DNA of 64,000 bases, taken from positions 4,278,001-4,342,000 of the forward strand of contig NZ_CP067041.1 of NCBI RefSeq assembly GCF_016599855.1, read 5' to 3'. A program made the translations under genes and the position numbers. The stretch's first letter is position 1; every line of letters starts with the position of its first letter. Below, piece after piece: positions 37,193 to 46,608 of the stretch. Origin of the DNA: Bradyrhizobium diazoefficiens (GTDB taxonomy: Bacteria; Pseudomonadota; Alphaproteobacteria; Rhizobiales; Xanthobacteraceae). The notes below the pieces were generated by a model. That model searched no databases. It had not been told where the DNA came from and saw nothing but the letters and a program-made list of their open reading frames with translations.

Positions 37193-38116
37193 ATGGTCGT
37201 CGTAATCGCGGCGCTGCTGCCGGTCTTCATCCTCATCGTGCTCGGCGTCGTGCTCAAGCGCAGCCTGATGCGGCTCGACACGCAATGGCACGGGCTGGAG
37301 CGGCTGACCTATTTCGTGCTGTTTCCGATGCTCTTGATCCAGACGCTGGTGAAGGCAGACCTTTCGAAAGTGCCAGTCGCCGGCGTCGGCGGCGCGCTGC
37401 TGCTGTCGGCGCTCACGATGTCACTGTTGTGTCTGGCGCTCCGCCCGGCCCTGTCGCGCCTCGACATCGATGGCCCCGCCTTCACCTCGATCTTCCAAGG
37501 CGCGACGCGCTGGCAGACCTATGTGGCCCTCTCCGTCTCCGCCAACCTGTTCGGCGATGTCGGGCTGGCACTGGCTTCAGTCGCGATGGTCGCGATCATT
37601 CCACTCGTCAATGTGTTCAGCGTCGCGGTGCTGGCGCACTACGCTTCCCCCAAGAAGCAATCGGCGCGCGCGATTGTGCTGACGGTGATCCGCAATCCCC
37701 TGATCTGGGCCTGCGTCATCGGCCTTCTCATCAACGTCATTCACCTGCCGCTGCCCAAGGTCTGGCATGAGGTCGCCGACGCGCTCGGCCGCTCCTCGCT
37801 CGCGATCGGCCTGCTCGTCACCGGCGCCGGCCTCCAGCTCGCGGGCCTGCTGCGCCCGAATCTCGGCGCAGCAATTGGTGTGGCGTTCAAGCTGGTGCTG
37901 ATGCCGGTGCTCGCGTTGGCGCTCGCCGTCTGGTTCGGGCTGACGGGCACCAACCTTGCGATCGTCGCGATCTGCGCGGCGGTGCCGACCTCGCCGAGCG
38001 CCTATGTGCTGGCCCGCCAGATGGGCGGCGATGCACCGCTGCTGGCGCAGATCATCACGTTGCAGACGATGTTGGCAGCGATCACCATGCCAATCGCAAT
38101 CGCGCTGGTGGCGTGA
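37193..38116 (+). CDS. AEC-family permease (auxin efflux carrier type)
   Basis: A 307-residue membrane protein with about ten hydrophobic segments. VVIAALLPVFILIVLGVVLKR at the N-terminus and LTYFVLFPMLLIQTLV are characteristic of AEC transporters such as MleP/MdcF. The second half has IRNPLIWACVIGLLINVIHLPLPKVWHEVADALGRSSLAIGLLVTGAGL, the family repeat. It begins three bases after ruvX, suggesting cotranscription. The substrate, probably an organic anion, cannot be deduced. Confidence 0.88.
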   Translation: MVVVIAALLPVFILIVLGVVLKRSLMRLDTQWHGLERLTYFVLFPMLLIQTLVKADLSKVPVAGVGGALLLSALTMSLLCLALRPALSRLDIDGPAFTSIFQGATRWQTYVALSVSANLFGDVGLALASVAMVAIIPLVNVFSVAVLAHYASPKKQSARAIVLTVIRNPLIWACVIGLLINVIHLPLPKVWHEVADALGRSSLAIGLLVTGAGLQLAGLLRPNLGAAIGVAFKLVLMPVLALALAVWFGLTGTNLAIVAICAAVPTSPSAYVLARQMGGDAPLLAQIITLQTMLAAITMPIAIALVA

Positions 38117-38119
38117 GCG

Positions 38120-38878
38120 CTAAATATACCTTCCCATCGTGAAGAAGATGAACGTGTTTAGCGCAGAGTGCGCAATCACCGGCAGCCAAGTCGAATTGGT
38201 CCGCTGCCGAAAATGCCCGAGTGCTAGACCTGTGAGAAAAATCCAAAACCGCTGGTACCAACCGTATTGCGTGTGATTCATCGCCCATAATATCGATGTG
38301 AGCACGATAGTCCCGGTCGGCCCGAGAAATGACTGCGACCAACCGCGGTACATGAATCCGCGGACGACGAATTCTTCCAAGATCGGTCCGACAATACAGC
38401 CCGCGACGAGCAAGGTCAGCAACCCTATGGAGCCGCCGACAAAGAGATCAGGATTGTCTTGAACATCCGCCCCGCCAATCTTGGCAGCCACTGACATCTC
38501 GACCATCAAGAAGATGGACGTGATAGCCAGCGCGCGTACGATCTCGCCTCCGCTTGGCCAATTCAACGCCAGATATTCCCTGAACTCCCTTCGAGCCATT
38601 CGGATTGCAATCCACAGCACGGCGATCGTCAACGGAGTTGCTACAATGATGGCAGCGCCGTGCCAATTGCCCTGAGTTAGTAATGCTTCAAGCTGGGCTT
38701 TGGGCATGCCCTTAATCCCGCCAAGCGCGGCGAGCAGCACACTCACGCCAAGAGCCGCCGACAGCGTGAACACGCCGTCGGCGATCAGGACGACGAGCGT
38801 TGTTTCCGCGAAATCCCAGGTCCGGGATTGCCGCACCGCGCCCGCAGCCGAGGGATCTGCCTTATCGAGATTGGTCAT
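38120..38878 (-). CDS. CPBP-family intramembrane glutamic endopeptidase
   Basis: A 252-residue multi-pass membrane protein of the Abi/CAAX-protease (CPBP) family. Motif 1 is GPILEEFVVRGFMYRGW (EExxxR), motif 2 is TIVLTSILWAMNHTQ with its histidine, and motif 3 is WLPVIAHSALNTFIFF (HxxxN). All catalytic positions are present. A TTG at 38896 would add six residues. CPBP proteins act in protein maturation, bacteriocin immunity or signalling; no clue to substrate here. Convergent with the AEC permease gene. Confidence 0.87.
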   Translation of the reverse strand: MTNLDKADPSAAGAVRQSRTWDFAETTLVVLIADGVFTLSAALGVSVLLAALGGIKGMPKAQLEALLTQGNWHGAAIIVATPLTIAVLWIAIRMARREFREYLALNWPSGGEIVRALAITSIFLMVEMSVAAKIGGADVQDNPDLFVGGSIGLLTLLVAGCIVGPILEEFVVRGFMYRGWSQSFLGPTGTIVLTSILWAMNHTQYGWYQRFWIFLTGLALGHFRQRTNSTWLPVIAHSALNTFIFFTMGRYI

Positions 38879-38984
38879 GCTGGTTTTCCGCGACAACGTC
38901 GCAGCGAAGCTAGGAGCCGGTTCTACCTAACATACCTGAAAACCATAAGGGCGGGCAATCGCGGCAAACTGACTGGGGCGTCCC

Positions 38985-39776
38985 CTAGCCGCCCAGCCAC
39001 ATTGTCAGCACCACCGCGGTCATGTTGTTCAGCGCATGCAGCACGATGGTGAGCCAGAGCGAATTGGCGCGGTAGCGCATGTAGCCGAACCACAGGCCGA
39101 TGGAGAAGACCTCGGCGAGAAAGTACAGATCGTATTGCAGATGCACCGCCGTCCACACCAGTGACGACAGGATGATCGCGCCGGGCACGCGCAGGAAGCT
39201 CGCCGACCAGCCGCTGAAGAGGAAGCCGCGCGCGAGCACCTCCTCCGACATCGGCGCGGCCACGCTGAAGGCGAACAGAAGCAACAGCGCTGCGCCGTTG
39301 TCGCGGCCCGATTTCAACAGATCGGTCATGAAGCCCGGCGTCGCCTCGCGGCCGAAGGATCGCGACACCACCTCCCAGGCCAGCACGACCACGATGAGCC
39401 CGGCAGCGCCAAGCAACAGCTGCCGCCAGGACGGCCAGCGCAGCGCTAGATAATCGACGAAGGATGCCTTCTTGATGCGGATGGCGAGCCACACCGCCGC
39501 GAGCGTCGCCGGCAGGCCCATGATGACCGACAAGGCCAACGCCTGCGGCTCGCGGCCGACCGACTGGATCGAGGCCATGTCGAGCGGCAGCCCGCGCATG
39601 GCCACCAGCAGCACGATCGCCCCGACCTGGCCGACGAACATCGCGACGAAGGTGAGCAAGCCCCACAGCGCCGTGCCCCAGAACTTCCAGAGGCGCAGCG
39701 GCGCAGGCCTCAGCATCAGCGGCGGATGATCGGGATTGAGGGAATCCATCAGAAGGCTTTCGTTTGGCAGGCTCAT
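38985..39776 (-). CDS. CPBP-family intramembrane glutamic endopeptidase (second copy)
   Basis: A 263-residue paralogue of the adjacent gene, with a similar order of membrane segments. Motif 1: AAPMSEEVLARGFLFSGW; motif 2: AIILSSLVWTAVHLQYD; motif 3: WLTIVLHALNNMTAVV. The shared stretch DYLALRWPSW in this copy matches EYLALNWPSG in the other. The ATG at 39776 overlaps the stop of the acyl-CoA dehydrogenase gene (ATGA), so it is coupled to it; a start at 39749 is possible. Confidence 0.87.
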   Translation of the reverse strand: MSLPNESLLMDSLNPDHPPLMLRPAPLRLWKFWGTALWGLLTFVAMFVGQVGAIVLLVAMRGLPLDMASIQSVGREPQALALSVIMGLPATLAAVWLAIRIKKASFVDYLALRWPSWRQLLLGAAGLIVVVLAWEVVSRSFGREATPGFMTDLLKSGRDNGAALLLLFAFSVAAPMSEEVLARGFLFSGWSASFLRVPGAIILSSLVWTAVHLQYDLYFLAEVFSIGLWFGYMRYRANSLWLTIVLHALNNMTAVVLTMWLGG

Positions 39777-41416
39777 GGCAGCGCCCGCTCCAGCAGCGCT
39801 CGCACGTCGCCGCTCTCGAGCTCGACCGCGCCGTACATGCTGGCATGATTGGCGGCGAGGCGCGTAGCGGCGAACAGCTCGGCGTGACGCGGTGAGACGC
39901 CGTTGAGCGCAGCGGCGGCGGCCAGCAGGGCCAGCTGCTCGACCGCGAGCCGCGCGACACGCTCGCCGTCGGCGCGGCGGAACGTTTTGCCGATGAATGC
40001 GGCCGCCTCGCCCGCCCCGGACAGATCTTTCGTCTCGGCCGCAAGCGATTGCAGCACGGCCATCGCCGCTTCCGGCTCCCGTGAGAGCGCGCGGAGCACG
40101 TCGAGGCACATCACATTGCCCGAGCCTTCCCAGATCGCGTTGACCGGCGCCTCCCGGTAATGACGCGCCAGAATGCCGTCCTCGACATAGCCGTTGCCGC
40201 CGAGGCACTCCATTGCTTCGTAGAGAAATGGCGGCGCGCTCTTGCAAGTCCAGTATTTAATCGCGGGCGTCAAAAGGCGCATGTAGGCGGCCTCCGCCAC
40301 GTCTTGCGGCGTGCGGTCAAAGGCGCGGCAGAGCCGCATCACCAGCGCCGAGCTCGCCTCGACATGCAGCGCCATGTCCGACAGCACGGCCTGCATCAGC
40401 GGCTGATCGGCGAGATGCTTTTGAAACACGCTGCGATGACGGGCGTGATGCAGCGCATGGGCGAGGCCCGAGCGCATCAGGCCGACCGAGGCAATCGCGC
40501 AATCCTGCCGCGTCAGCTGCACCATCTGGATGATGGTGCGGATGCCCTTGCCCTCCTCGCCCACGGCTTCCGCGTAGGCGCCGACGAACTCGACTTCCGA
40601 AGACGCGTTGGAGCGGTTGCCGAGCTTGTCCTTCAATCGTTGAAACTGGATCGCATTGACGGAACCATCCGGCGCAAAGCGCGGCATGAAGAAACAGGTC
40701 AGCCCGCTATCTGCCTGCGCCAGCACGAGGAACGCATCGCACATCGGCGCCGACATGAACCATTTGTGGCCGGTGATGCGATAGCCGTTCCCGTCGCGCA
40801 CCGCGCGCGTCGTGTTGGCGCGCACGTCGGTGCCGCCCTGCTTCTCGGTCATGCCCATGCCGAGCGTCATGCCGCGCTTGTCCCACCACGGCGCGAAGCT
40901 GGGGTCGTAGCTCCTGGTCGACAACACCGGCATCACACGCGCGAGCAGGTCCGGCTGCATCGCCAGCGCCGCGACGGAGGCACGCGTCATCGTGATCGGG
41001 CAGAGATGGCCGGTCTCGACCTGCGAGGCCATGTAGAATTTTGCAGCACGAATGACCTCGGCGGCGTCGCCCGCAGGCTTGCCGTCCGCAGTCCAGGTCG
41101 AATTGTGCACGCCGGCATGGGCGCTGTGCGCCATCAGCTCGTGATAGGCCGGATGAAACTCGACCTGGTCGCGGCGGTTGCCCTTGGCATCAAACGTGCG
41201 CAGTTTTGGCGTGTTCTCATTCGCCGCGCGCCCGCGATGAGCCATCGTGGCCGAGCCCCAGTGCTTGCCGAACTCCGATAGCTCCCGCTCCGCCGCCGCG
41301 CCGCCATTCGCCCTCACGGCGTCGATCAGCGGCTGATCCACGGCAAAGAGATTCACATCCTCGAACGGCGGCGACTGGTTGAAGACCTCGTGGGTCGCGA
41401 AGCTAGGCTGGGTCAT
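39773..41416 (-). CDS. AidB-like acyl-CoA dehydrogenase family protein
   Basis: A 547-residue FAD-dependent acyl-CoA dehydrogenase-fold protein. The N-terminal part (VEFHPAYHELMAHSAHAGVHNSTW) and the long C-terminal domain match AidB and isovaleryl-CoA-dehydrogenase-like homologues more than short-chain dehydrogenases. FAD-binding features: GMGMTEKQGGTDVRANTTRA and HKWFMSAPMCDAFLVLAQ; also MECLGGNGYVEDGILARHYREAPVNAIWEGSGNVMCLDVLR. E. coli AidB belongs to the alkylation response, but orthology is not proven. Overlaps the CPBP gene by four bases. Confidence 0.87.
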   Translation of the reverse strand: MTQPSFATHEVFNQSPPFEDVNLFAVDQPLIDAVRANGGAAAERELSEFGKHWGSATMAHRGRAANENTPKLRTFDAKGNRRDQVEFHPAYHELMAHSAHAGVHNSTWTADGKPAGDAAEVIRAAKFYMASQVETGHLCPITMTRASVAALAMQPDLLARVMPVLSTRSYDPSFAPWWDKRGMTLGMGMTEKQGGTDVRANTTRAVRDGNGYRITGHKWFMSAPMCDAFLVLAQADSGLTCFFMPRFAPDGSVNAIQFQRLKDKLGNRSNASSEVEFVGAYAEAVGEEGKGIRTIIQMVQLTRQDCAIASVGLMRSGLAHALHHARHRSVFQKHLADQPLMQAVLSDMALHVEASSALVMRLCRAFDRTPQDVAEAAYMRLLTPAIKYWTCKSAPPFLYEAMECLGGNGYVEDGILARHYREAPVNAIWEGSGNVMCLDVLRALSREPEAAMAVLQSLAAETKDLSGAGEAAAFIGKTFRRADGERVARLAVEQLALLAAAAALNGVSPRHAELFAATRLAANHASMYGAVELESGDVRALLERALP

Positions 41417-41436
41417 CTTACGTCCTTGGCGCGAAA

Positions 41437-42195
41437 TCAGTTCCGCCGCGGCTGGATCGGGAAATCATAGGCCGCCCCGCCCGCCCCCGGCAGGGAAAAA
41501 TGCCACCACTCCTTCGAATAGTTCACAAAGCCTTGCTTGGCCATCGCAGTCAAAAGCCGCTTGCGCCAGGCGCGCTGAGCCGGATTGATCGACGGTGCTG
41601 CGGTATGCCCCTTTGCATCCGTGCAATCATAGCCGGTGCCCATGTCCACGCTGGCTTCCGGCAGCCGCGCCTCGACGGGCGCCGTGCAGTCGGCATAGGC
41701 TTTTGAGGGATCAATCTTGGCGGAATTGTCGGCCTTGAGATCGACCAAAGTAAGGTCGAGCGCCGCCCCCGTGGAATGCTGCGAGTGGCCGGCGATATAG
41801 CCGAGGCGAAACAGCTCGGTCTTCGGTATCCTCGGGTTGTAGCGCCGATCGGCGGCGCTCTCTTGGCCGTTCTGCGACCATCTCACCATATCTAGCGAGG
41901 CCCGCGCCGGCCCGTAGCAGTCGAACATTTTCAGCGACAGGTTCTGCGCCGCCAGCTCCTGCTGCACCGCCTTCAGCCGCAGGCCGACTTCGCGCTTCAC
42001 CACGCATTCGCCCGCGCCATAGCCGGCGAGCGGGCGGCCGACGAAATTGTTCGATGTGGCGTAGCGGATGTCCTGGATGATGCTGGGATCGACGTCGCGC
42101 AAATAGACGAAGCCGCCCGGGAACGATTGGGCTGACGCGGATGAGATTGACGCGATTGCTAAAAGTGCAAACAAAATTGGCTTCGCGAAGCACAT
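41437..42195 (-). CDS. D-alanyl-D-alanine dipeptidase (VanX-type, M15 family)
   Basis: A zinc dipeptidase of 252 residues with a signal peptide ([22 protein letters not shown]), so periplasmic. The metal site SxHxxGxAxD appears as [17 protein letters not shown], and the third ligand and base in EWWH as [12 protein letters not shown]. The substrate-binding region reads [29 protein letters not shown] and FDCYGPARA. Chromosomal VanX homologues recycle peptidoglycan D-Ala-D-Ala; no vancomycin-resistance genes are nearby. AGGGGA stands just before the ATG. Confidence 0.9.
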   Translation of the reverse strand: MCFAKPILFALLAIASISSASAQSFPGGFVYLRDVDPSIIQDIRYATSNNFVGRPLAGYGAGECVVKREVGLRLKAVQQELAAQNLSLKMFDCYGPARASLDMVRWSQNGQESAADRRYNPRIPKTELFRLGYIAGHSQHSTGAALDLTLVDLKADNSAKIDPSKAYADCTAPVEARLPEASVDMGTGYDCTDAKGHTAAPSINPAQRAWRKRLLTAMAKQGFVNYSKEWWHFSLPGAGGAAYDFPIQPRRN

Positions 42196-42210
42196 TCTTT
42201 TTCCCCTGTC

Positions 42211-42287
42211 TTTCCGGGGCGCCGAAGGCGAACCCGGAATCTCGAGATTCCGGGTCTGGCGCCTTGCGCGCCATCCCGGAATGACGG
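42211..42287. repeat. Palindromic repeat (TTCCGGG...CCCGGAATGACGG type), short copy
   Basis: An internally symmetrical block with arms ttccgggg/cccggaa and a central palindrome cccggaatctcgagattccggg (about 42234-42255), ending in the family tag cccggaatgacgg. The same family is seen at 51490-51599 and 61393-61497. Located between the VanX-type gene and pyrB. Confidence 0.7.
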
Positions 42288-42372
42288 TGCGGACGACAGA
42301 TCGGGGGATAACTCCCCGCCCCGGCTTTGGCCCTTGCTCCCCCCGCCATCCGCGCCTATAGCTCTCGCTTTA

Positions 42373-43320
42373 ATGACATCGAAATCGACCTTCGTCCTCG
42401 GCCACCGGCATTTGCTGGGCATCGAGGGCCTTTCCGCGGCCGACATCAGCGGCCTGCTCGACCTGTCCGAAGAATATGTCGAGCTCAACCGCCAGGTTGA
42501 CAAGAAGCGCACCGTGCTGCGCGGACGGACGCAGGTGAACCTCTTCTTCGAGGCCTCCACCCGGACCCAATCCTCGTTCGAGCTCGCGGGCAAGCGCCTC
42601 GGCGCCGACGTCATGAACATGTCGGTCTCCTCCTCGTCCATCAAGAAGGGCGAGACGCTGGTCGATACCGCGATGACGCTGAACGCCATGCACCCGGACA
42701 TCCTGGTGGTGCGCCATCACGCCTCCGGTGCGGTGGAACTGCTGGCCCGCAAGGTCGACGGTTCCGTGATCAATGCCGGCGACGGCGCGCATGAGCATCC
42801 GACCCAGGCGCTGCTCGACGCACTCACCATCCGCCGCAACAAGGGCCGGCTCGAGGGCCTCGTGGTCGCGATCTGCGGCGACGTGCTGCATTCGCGCGTG
42901 GCCCGCTCCAACATCATCCTGCTCAACACCATGGGCGCCCGTGTCCGGGTCGTCGGCCCCTCCACGCTGCTGCCGCCCGGCATCGAGCGGATGGGCGTCG
43001 AGGTCGCGCGCGACATGCGCGAAGGGCTCAACGGCGCGGATATTGTCATGATGCTGCGGCTGCAGCGCGAGCGCATGAACGGCTCCTTCGTGCCATCGAC
43101 CTCCGAATATTTCCATTATTTCGGGCTCGACCAGAAGAAGCTCGGCTACGCCAAGCCCGACGCGCTGGTGATGCATCCCGGCCCGATGAACCGCGGCGTC
43201 GAGATCGACACCGCCGTTGCCGACGGCGCACAGTCCCTGATCCGCGAACAGGTGGAGATGGGCGTGGCCGTGCGCATGGCGGTGCTCGAAGCGCTCGCCC
43301 GCAACCTGCCGAACGCGTGA
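42373..43320 (+). CDS. pyrB: Aspartate carbamoyltransferase catalytic subunit
   Basis: Catalyses carbamoyl phosphate plus aspartate to carbamoylaspartate, pyrimidine pathway step 2. The 315-residue chain has the carbamoyl-phosphate loop [26 protein letters not shown], the aspartate-site [24 protein letters not shown], and [25 protein letters not shown]. No pyrI is present. It is followed after five bases by a dihydroorotase homologue with an altered metal site, as in class A ATCases that need an inactive PyrC-like partner. Confidence 0.95.
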   Translation: MTSKSTFVLGHRHLLGIEGLSAADISGLLDLSEEYVELNRQVDKKRTVLRGRTQVNLFFEASTRTQSSFELAGKRLGADVMNMSVSSSSIKKGETLVDTAMTLNAMHPDILVVRHHASGAVELLARKVDGSVINAGDGAHEHPTQALLDALTIRRNKGRLEGLVVAICGDVLHSRVARSNIILLNTMGARVRVVGPSTLLPPGIERMGVEVARDMREGLNGADIVMMLRLQRERMNGSFVPSTSEYFHYFGLDQKKLGYAKPDALVMHPGPMNRGVEIDTAVADGAQSLIREQVEMGVAVRMAVLEALARNLPNA

Positions 43321-43325
43321 GGCCC

Positions 43326-44627
43326 ATGCTGACCGATCGCCGCCCGATCCTGCTCGCCAACGCCCGCGTCGTCGATCCCTCCAGGGATTTCGACGGCCCC
43401 GGCGACGTCCTGATTGCCGACGGCATCATCCGCGAGACCCGCCGCGGCATTGGTGCGGCCGGCGTCCCCGAGGGCACTGACGTCGTCAACTGCACGGGCA
43501 AGATCGTCGCGCCCGGCCTGATCGACATGCGCGCCTTTGTCGGCGAACCCGGCTTCAGCCATCGCGAGACCTTTGCCTCGGCAAGTCTCGCGGCCGCGAC
43601 CGGCGGCGTCACCACAATCATCTGCCAGCCCGAGACCGAGCCGGTCATCGACAATTCCGCGACCGTCGATTTCGTGATGCGCCGCGCCCGCGACACCGCG
43701 ATCGTCAACATCCTGCCGATGGCCGCACTCACCAAGGGCATGCGCGGCCAGGAGATGACTGAATTCGGCCTGCTCAAGGCCGCCGGCGCGGTCGCCTTCA
43801 GCGATGGCGACCGCAGTGTGACCAATTCGCAGGTGATGCGGCGTGCGCTGACCTACGCCCGCGATTTCGACGCGCTGATCGTGCACCACACCGAGGACCC
43901 CGATCTCATCGGCGAAGGCGTGATGAACGAGGGCGAGTTCGCCTCGCGCCTCGGACTGATGGGCATCCCGAAGGCCGCCGAGGCCGTGATCCTCGAACGC
44001 GACATGCGCCTCGTCGCGCTGACCGGCGGCCGCTACCACGCTGCCGCGCTGTCCTGCGCCGAGTCGCTCGAGATTTTGAAGCGCGCCCGCGATGCCGGTC
44101 TGGCCGTCAGTGCCTCGGTCTCGATCAACCACCTTGCACTGAACGAGAACGACGTCGGCCCCTACCGCTCGTTCCTGAAGGTGTCGCCGCCATTGCGCAC
44201 CGAAGATGATCGCCGCGCGATGGTTGCTGCCGTCGCTTCCGGCCTCATCGACGTCATCATGTCCGACCACAATCCGCAGGACGTCGAGGTCAAGCGCCTG
44301 CCCTTCGCGGAAGCAGCTCCGGGCGCGATCGGCCTCGAGACCATGCTGCCGGCCGGCCTGCGGCTGGTCCACAATGGCGAGCTGGACCTCAAGACGCTGA
44401 TCCGGGCGATGTCGACCCGGCCGGCCGAACTGCTTGGGCTCGCAGGCGGAACCCTGCGCGTAGGTAGCCCGGCCGACATCGTGGTCATTGATCCCGATGT
44501 CCCCTGGGTGGTCGATCCCGCCGACCTCAAATCGCCCTGCAAGAACACCCCGTTCGATGAAGCGCGCTTTACAGGTCGCGCCATCCGGACCATCGTTGGC
44601 GGGCGAACCGTATATGAGCATGTCTGA
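43326..44627 (+). CDS. pyrC: Dihydroorotase-like protein lacking the HxH metal motif (PyrC'/PyrX-type)
   Basis: A 433-residue class I dihydroorotase homologue. The overall pattern is clear: [93 protein letters not shown] and [33 protein letters not shown]. Where active enzymes have D-x-H-x-H, this protein has D67-M-R69-A-F71, so both histidines are missing. It may be a structural partner of PyrB and not an active dihydroorotase. A GTG at 43317 overlapping the pyrB stop is an alternative start. Confidence 0.88.
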   Translation: MLTDRRPILLANARVVDPSRDFDGPGDVLIADGIIRETRRGIGAAGVPEGTDVVNCTGKIVAPGLIDMRAFVGEPGFSHRETFASASLAAATGGVTTIICQPETEPVIDNSATVDFVMRRARDTAIVNILPMAALTKGMRGQEMTEFGLLKAAGAVAFSDGDRSVTNSQVMRRALTYARDFDALIVHHTEDPDLIGEGVMNEGEFASRLGLMGIPKAAEAVILERDMRLVALTGGRYHAAALSCAESLEILKRARDAGLAVSASVSINHLALNENDVGPYRSFLKVSPPLRTEDDRRAMVAAVASGLIDVIMSDHNPQDVEVKRLPFAEAAPGAIGLETMLPAGLRLVHNGELDLKTLIRAMSTRPAELLGLAGGTLRVGSPADIVVIDPDVPWVVDPADLKSPCKNTPFDEARFTGRAIRTIVGGRTVYEHV

Positions 44628-44659
44628 CGTGCGAAGACGCGGCCAAGGGGTTTACGGAC

Positions 44660-45271
44660 ATGGGGCTTACAGACATGGGGCGTGATGCACTCCTGCCGGT
44701 GGCCTTGCTCATCGGCTACCTGCTCGGCTCGATTCCGTTCGGGCTGATCCTGACCAGGCTCGCCGGCACGCAGGATCTGCGCTCGATCGGCTCCGGCAAT
44801 ATCGGCGCCACCAACGTGCTGCGCACCGGACGCAAGGGCCTCGCTGCTGCGACCCTGCTGCTCGACGCGCTGAAAGGCACAGCGGCCGTGGTGATATCAG
44901 GCTATATCGCCGGCCCCAATGCCGCGATGCTGGCGGGCCTTGGCGCCTTCCTCGGCCACCTCTTCCCGATTTGGCTCAAATTCAAAGGCGGTAAGGGCGT
45001 CGCCGTCTATATCGGCATCCTGCTCGGCCTGTTCTGGCCGGCCGCGATGGTGTTCTGCGTGATCTGGCTAGCGACCGCCTTCACCACCCGCTACTCCTCG
45101 CTCTCGGCGCTGGTGGCCGCCTTCGTCACGCCGCTGTTCCTGTGGTGGTTTGGCCATCTCGCGCTGGCCTCGCTGTCCGTCGTGCTGACGCTGCTGCTGT
45201 TTTACATGCATCGCGAGAACATCAAGCGATTGCAATCGGGCAAAGAAGGCCGGATCGGCGAGAAGGCCTAG
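44660..45271 (+). CDS. plsY: Glycerol-3-phosphate acyltransferase PlsY
   Basis: An inner-membrane acyltransferase using acyl-phosphate to make lysophosphatidate, the first phospholipid step. Five hydrophobic segments carry the PlsY motifs: [61 protein letters not shown] and the C-terminal [17 protein letters not shown]. The length is 203 residues from 44660, or 198 from the second ATG at 44675. The two ATGs lie in two near-identical 15-base units (tttacggacatgggg and cttacagacatgggg), so the N-terminus may reflect a small tandem duplication. Confidence 0.94.
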   Translation: MGLTDMGRDALLPVALLIGYLLGSIPFGLILTRLAGTQDLRSIGSGNIGATNVLRTGRKGLAAATLLLDALKGTAAVVISGYIAGPNAAMLAGLGAFLGHLFPIWLKFKGGKGVAVYIGILLGLFWPAAMVFCVIWLATAFTTRYSSLSALVAAFVTPLFLWWFGHLALASLSVVLTLLLFYMHRENIKRLQSGKEGRIGEKA

Positions 45272-45420
45272 AGCCGAAAAAAGTACGGATACCGCCGCAG
45301 GGTCTCCGCATTATATGCCAAATCCTGTTCAAAACTTGCAGCCGACTCAGGGCTAGAATGGTGAACGGGTTCCATGCCTGTCATCCCTGACAGAGCCAAG
45401 GCCTTACGCGGTTGCTCAGA

Positions 45421-46608
45421 ATGAGCGAGAAGATTGTCGGTACGCACGATGAAGGCGGCTCGCAGGGCACTGCGGCAAGCCGGCTGCTCTCGTCGACCAA
45501 CATCTGGTCCGATGCGCCCTCGCCGCCTCCCGCGCCAAAACCCGTCTCCCGGCCGGCGCCGCCACCTGATCCCATCCCGCAAGCTCGCGTAACCGTCGAG
45601 GTCGTCCCGACCCCTGCGCCTGCTGTCCCCGCACCGGCGCGCGTCAAGCAATGGCCGCCGCAAAAACTGTCGCTGGCGCTGCAGGGCGGCGGCAGCTTTG
45701 CGGCCTTCACCTGGGGCGTGCTGGAACGGCTGCTGGAAGAGCCGACCATTGAATTCGACACCATCAGCGGCGCGAGCGCCGGCGCCATCAATGCGTTGCT
45801 CCTGGCCGGCGGCCTTGTCGAAGGCGGCCGCGAGGGCGCGCGCAGCCGGCTGAACCGGTTCTGGCTCCGGCTGATGCATGAAGCCTCGTTCCGCTCGCTG
45901 ATGCTGATCGGCGGCTTCTCGCCGGCGGGAGGATCGGTCGCGTTCGGGCCGACGCTGCGCTCCGGCCAGTTCGATCCGTTCGATCTCGATCCGCTGCGCC
46001 AGGTGCTGTCGCGCGACATCAATTTTGAGGCCCTGCGCGAGACCAAATGCCCAAAGCTGCTGATCGCGGCCACGCGCATCCGCGACGGGCAGCAACAGAT
46101 TTTTGGTAACGAGGCGATCACCGCGGATGTCGCGCTGGCCTCGACCTGCCCGCCGCTGGTTCACTGCGCCGTCGAGATTGATGGCGAAGCCTACTGGGAC
46201 GGCGGCTTCGGCGGCAATCCGCCGCTGATACGACTCGCGCAGCAATCGACGACCGCCGATCTGCTGCTCGTCCAGGTCACGCCTACGCGCGATAATTACG
46301 TCCCGATCACGCTCGCCGCGATCGACCGCCGCCTCGACCAGATCGCCGCCAACGCCGCCCTCAACGCCGAGATTGCGGCGATCGAATGGGCGCGCTCCCA
46401 TGCAGCACCTGCGCTGCGGCTCTCCAAGATCGCCGCAGAGGACTCGATCGAGGGCCTGGCGCAACGCTCGTCCACGGATCTCGGCCGCGGCTTCATCCGC
46501 CTGTTGCACCGGAGCGGCCGCGAGACGGCCGAGCGTTGGCTCGGGCAAGGCACTGTCGGCGCCGAGACCCGACGCGCCCTTCTTGCTGCCGAGCCCGCGC
46601 TAGCCTGA
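45421..46608 (+). CDS. Patatin-like phospholipase
   Basis: A 395-residue serine lipase-fold protein. An N-terminal Pro/Ala/Val-rich disordered part (about residues 30-75) precedes the patatin domain. The oxyanion hole is LALQGGGSFAAFTWGVLERLLEE, the nucleophile elbow GASAGA (GxSxG), and the catalytic Asp lies in YWDGGFGGNPPL (DGG). No signal peptide, so probably cytoplasmic or secreted by another route. It belongs to the polyhydroxybutyrate-depolymerase/phospholipase-like bacterial patatins. Converges with the amidase gene, overlapping it by nine bases. Confidence 0.87.
   Translation: MSEKIVGTHDEGGSQGTAASRLLSSTNIWSDAPSPPPAPKPVSRPAPPPDPIPQARVTVEVVPTPAPAVPAPARVKQWPPQKLSLALQGGGSFAAFTWGVLERLLEEPTIEFDTISGASAGAINALLLAGGLVEGGREGARSRLNRFWLRLMHEASFRSLMLIGGFSPAGGSVAFGPTLRSGQFDPFDLDPLRQVLSRDINFEALRETKCPKLLIAATRIRDGQQQIFGNEAITADVALASTCPPLVHCAVEIDGEAYWDGGFGGNPPLIRLAQQSTTADLLLVQVTPTRDNYVPITLAAIDRRLDQIAANAALNAEIAAIEWARSHAAPALRLSKIAAEDSIEGLAQRSSTDLGRGFIRLLHRSGRETAERWLGQGTVGAETRRALLAAEPALA

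Noticed and set aside
43146..44621. 491-codon minus-strand frame opposite the dihydroorotase-like gene
   Set aside because: Antisense composition only; no start signal and no domain.
45268..46548. 426-codon minus-strand frame opposite the patatin gene
   Set aside because: The patatin catalytic motifs on the plus strand are decisive.
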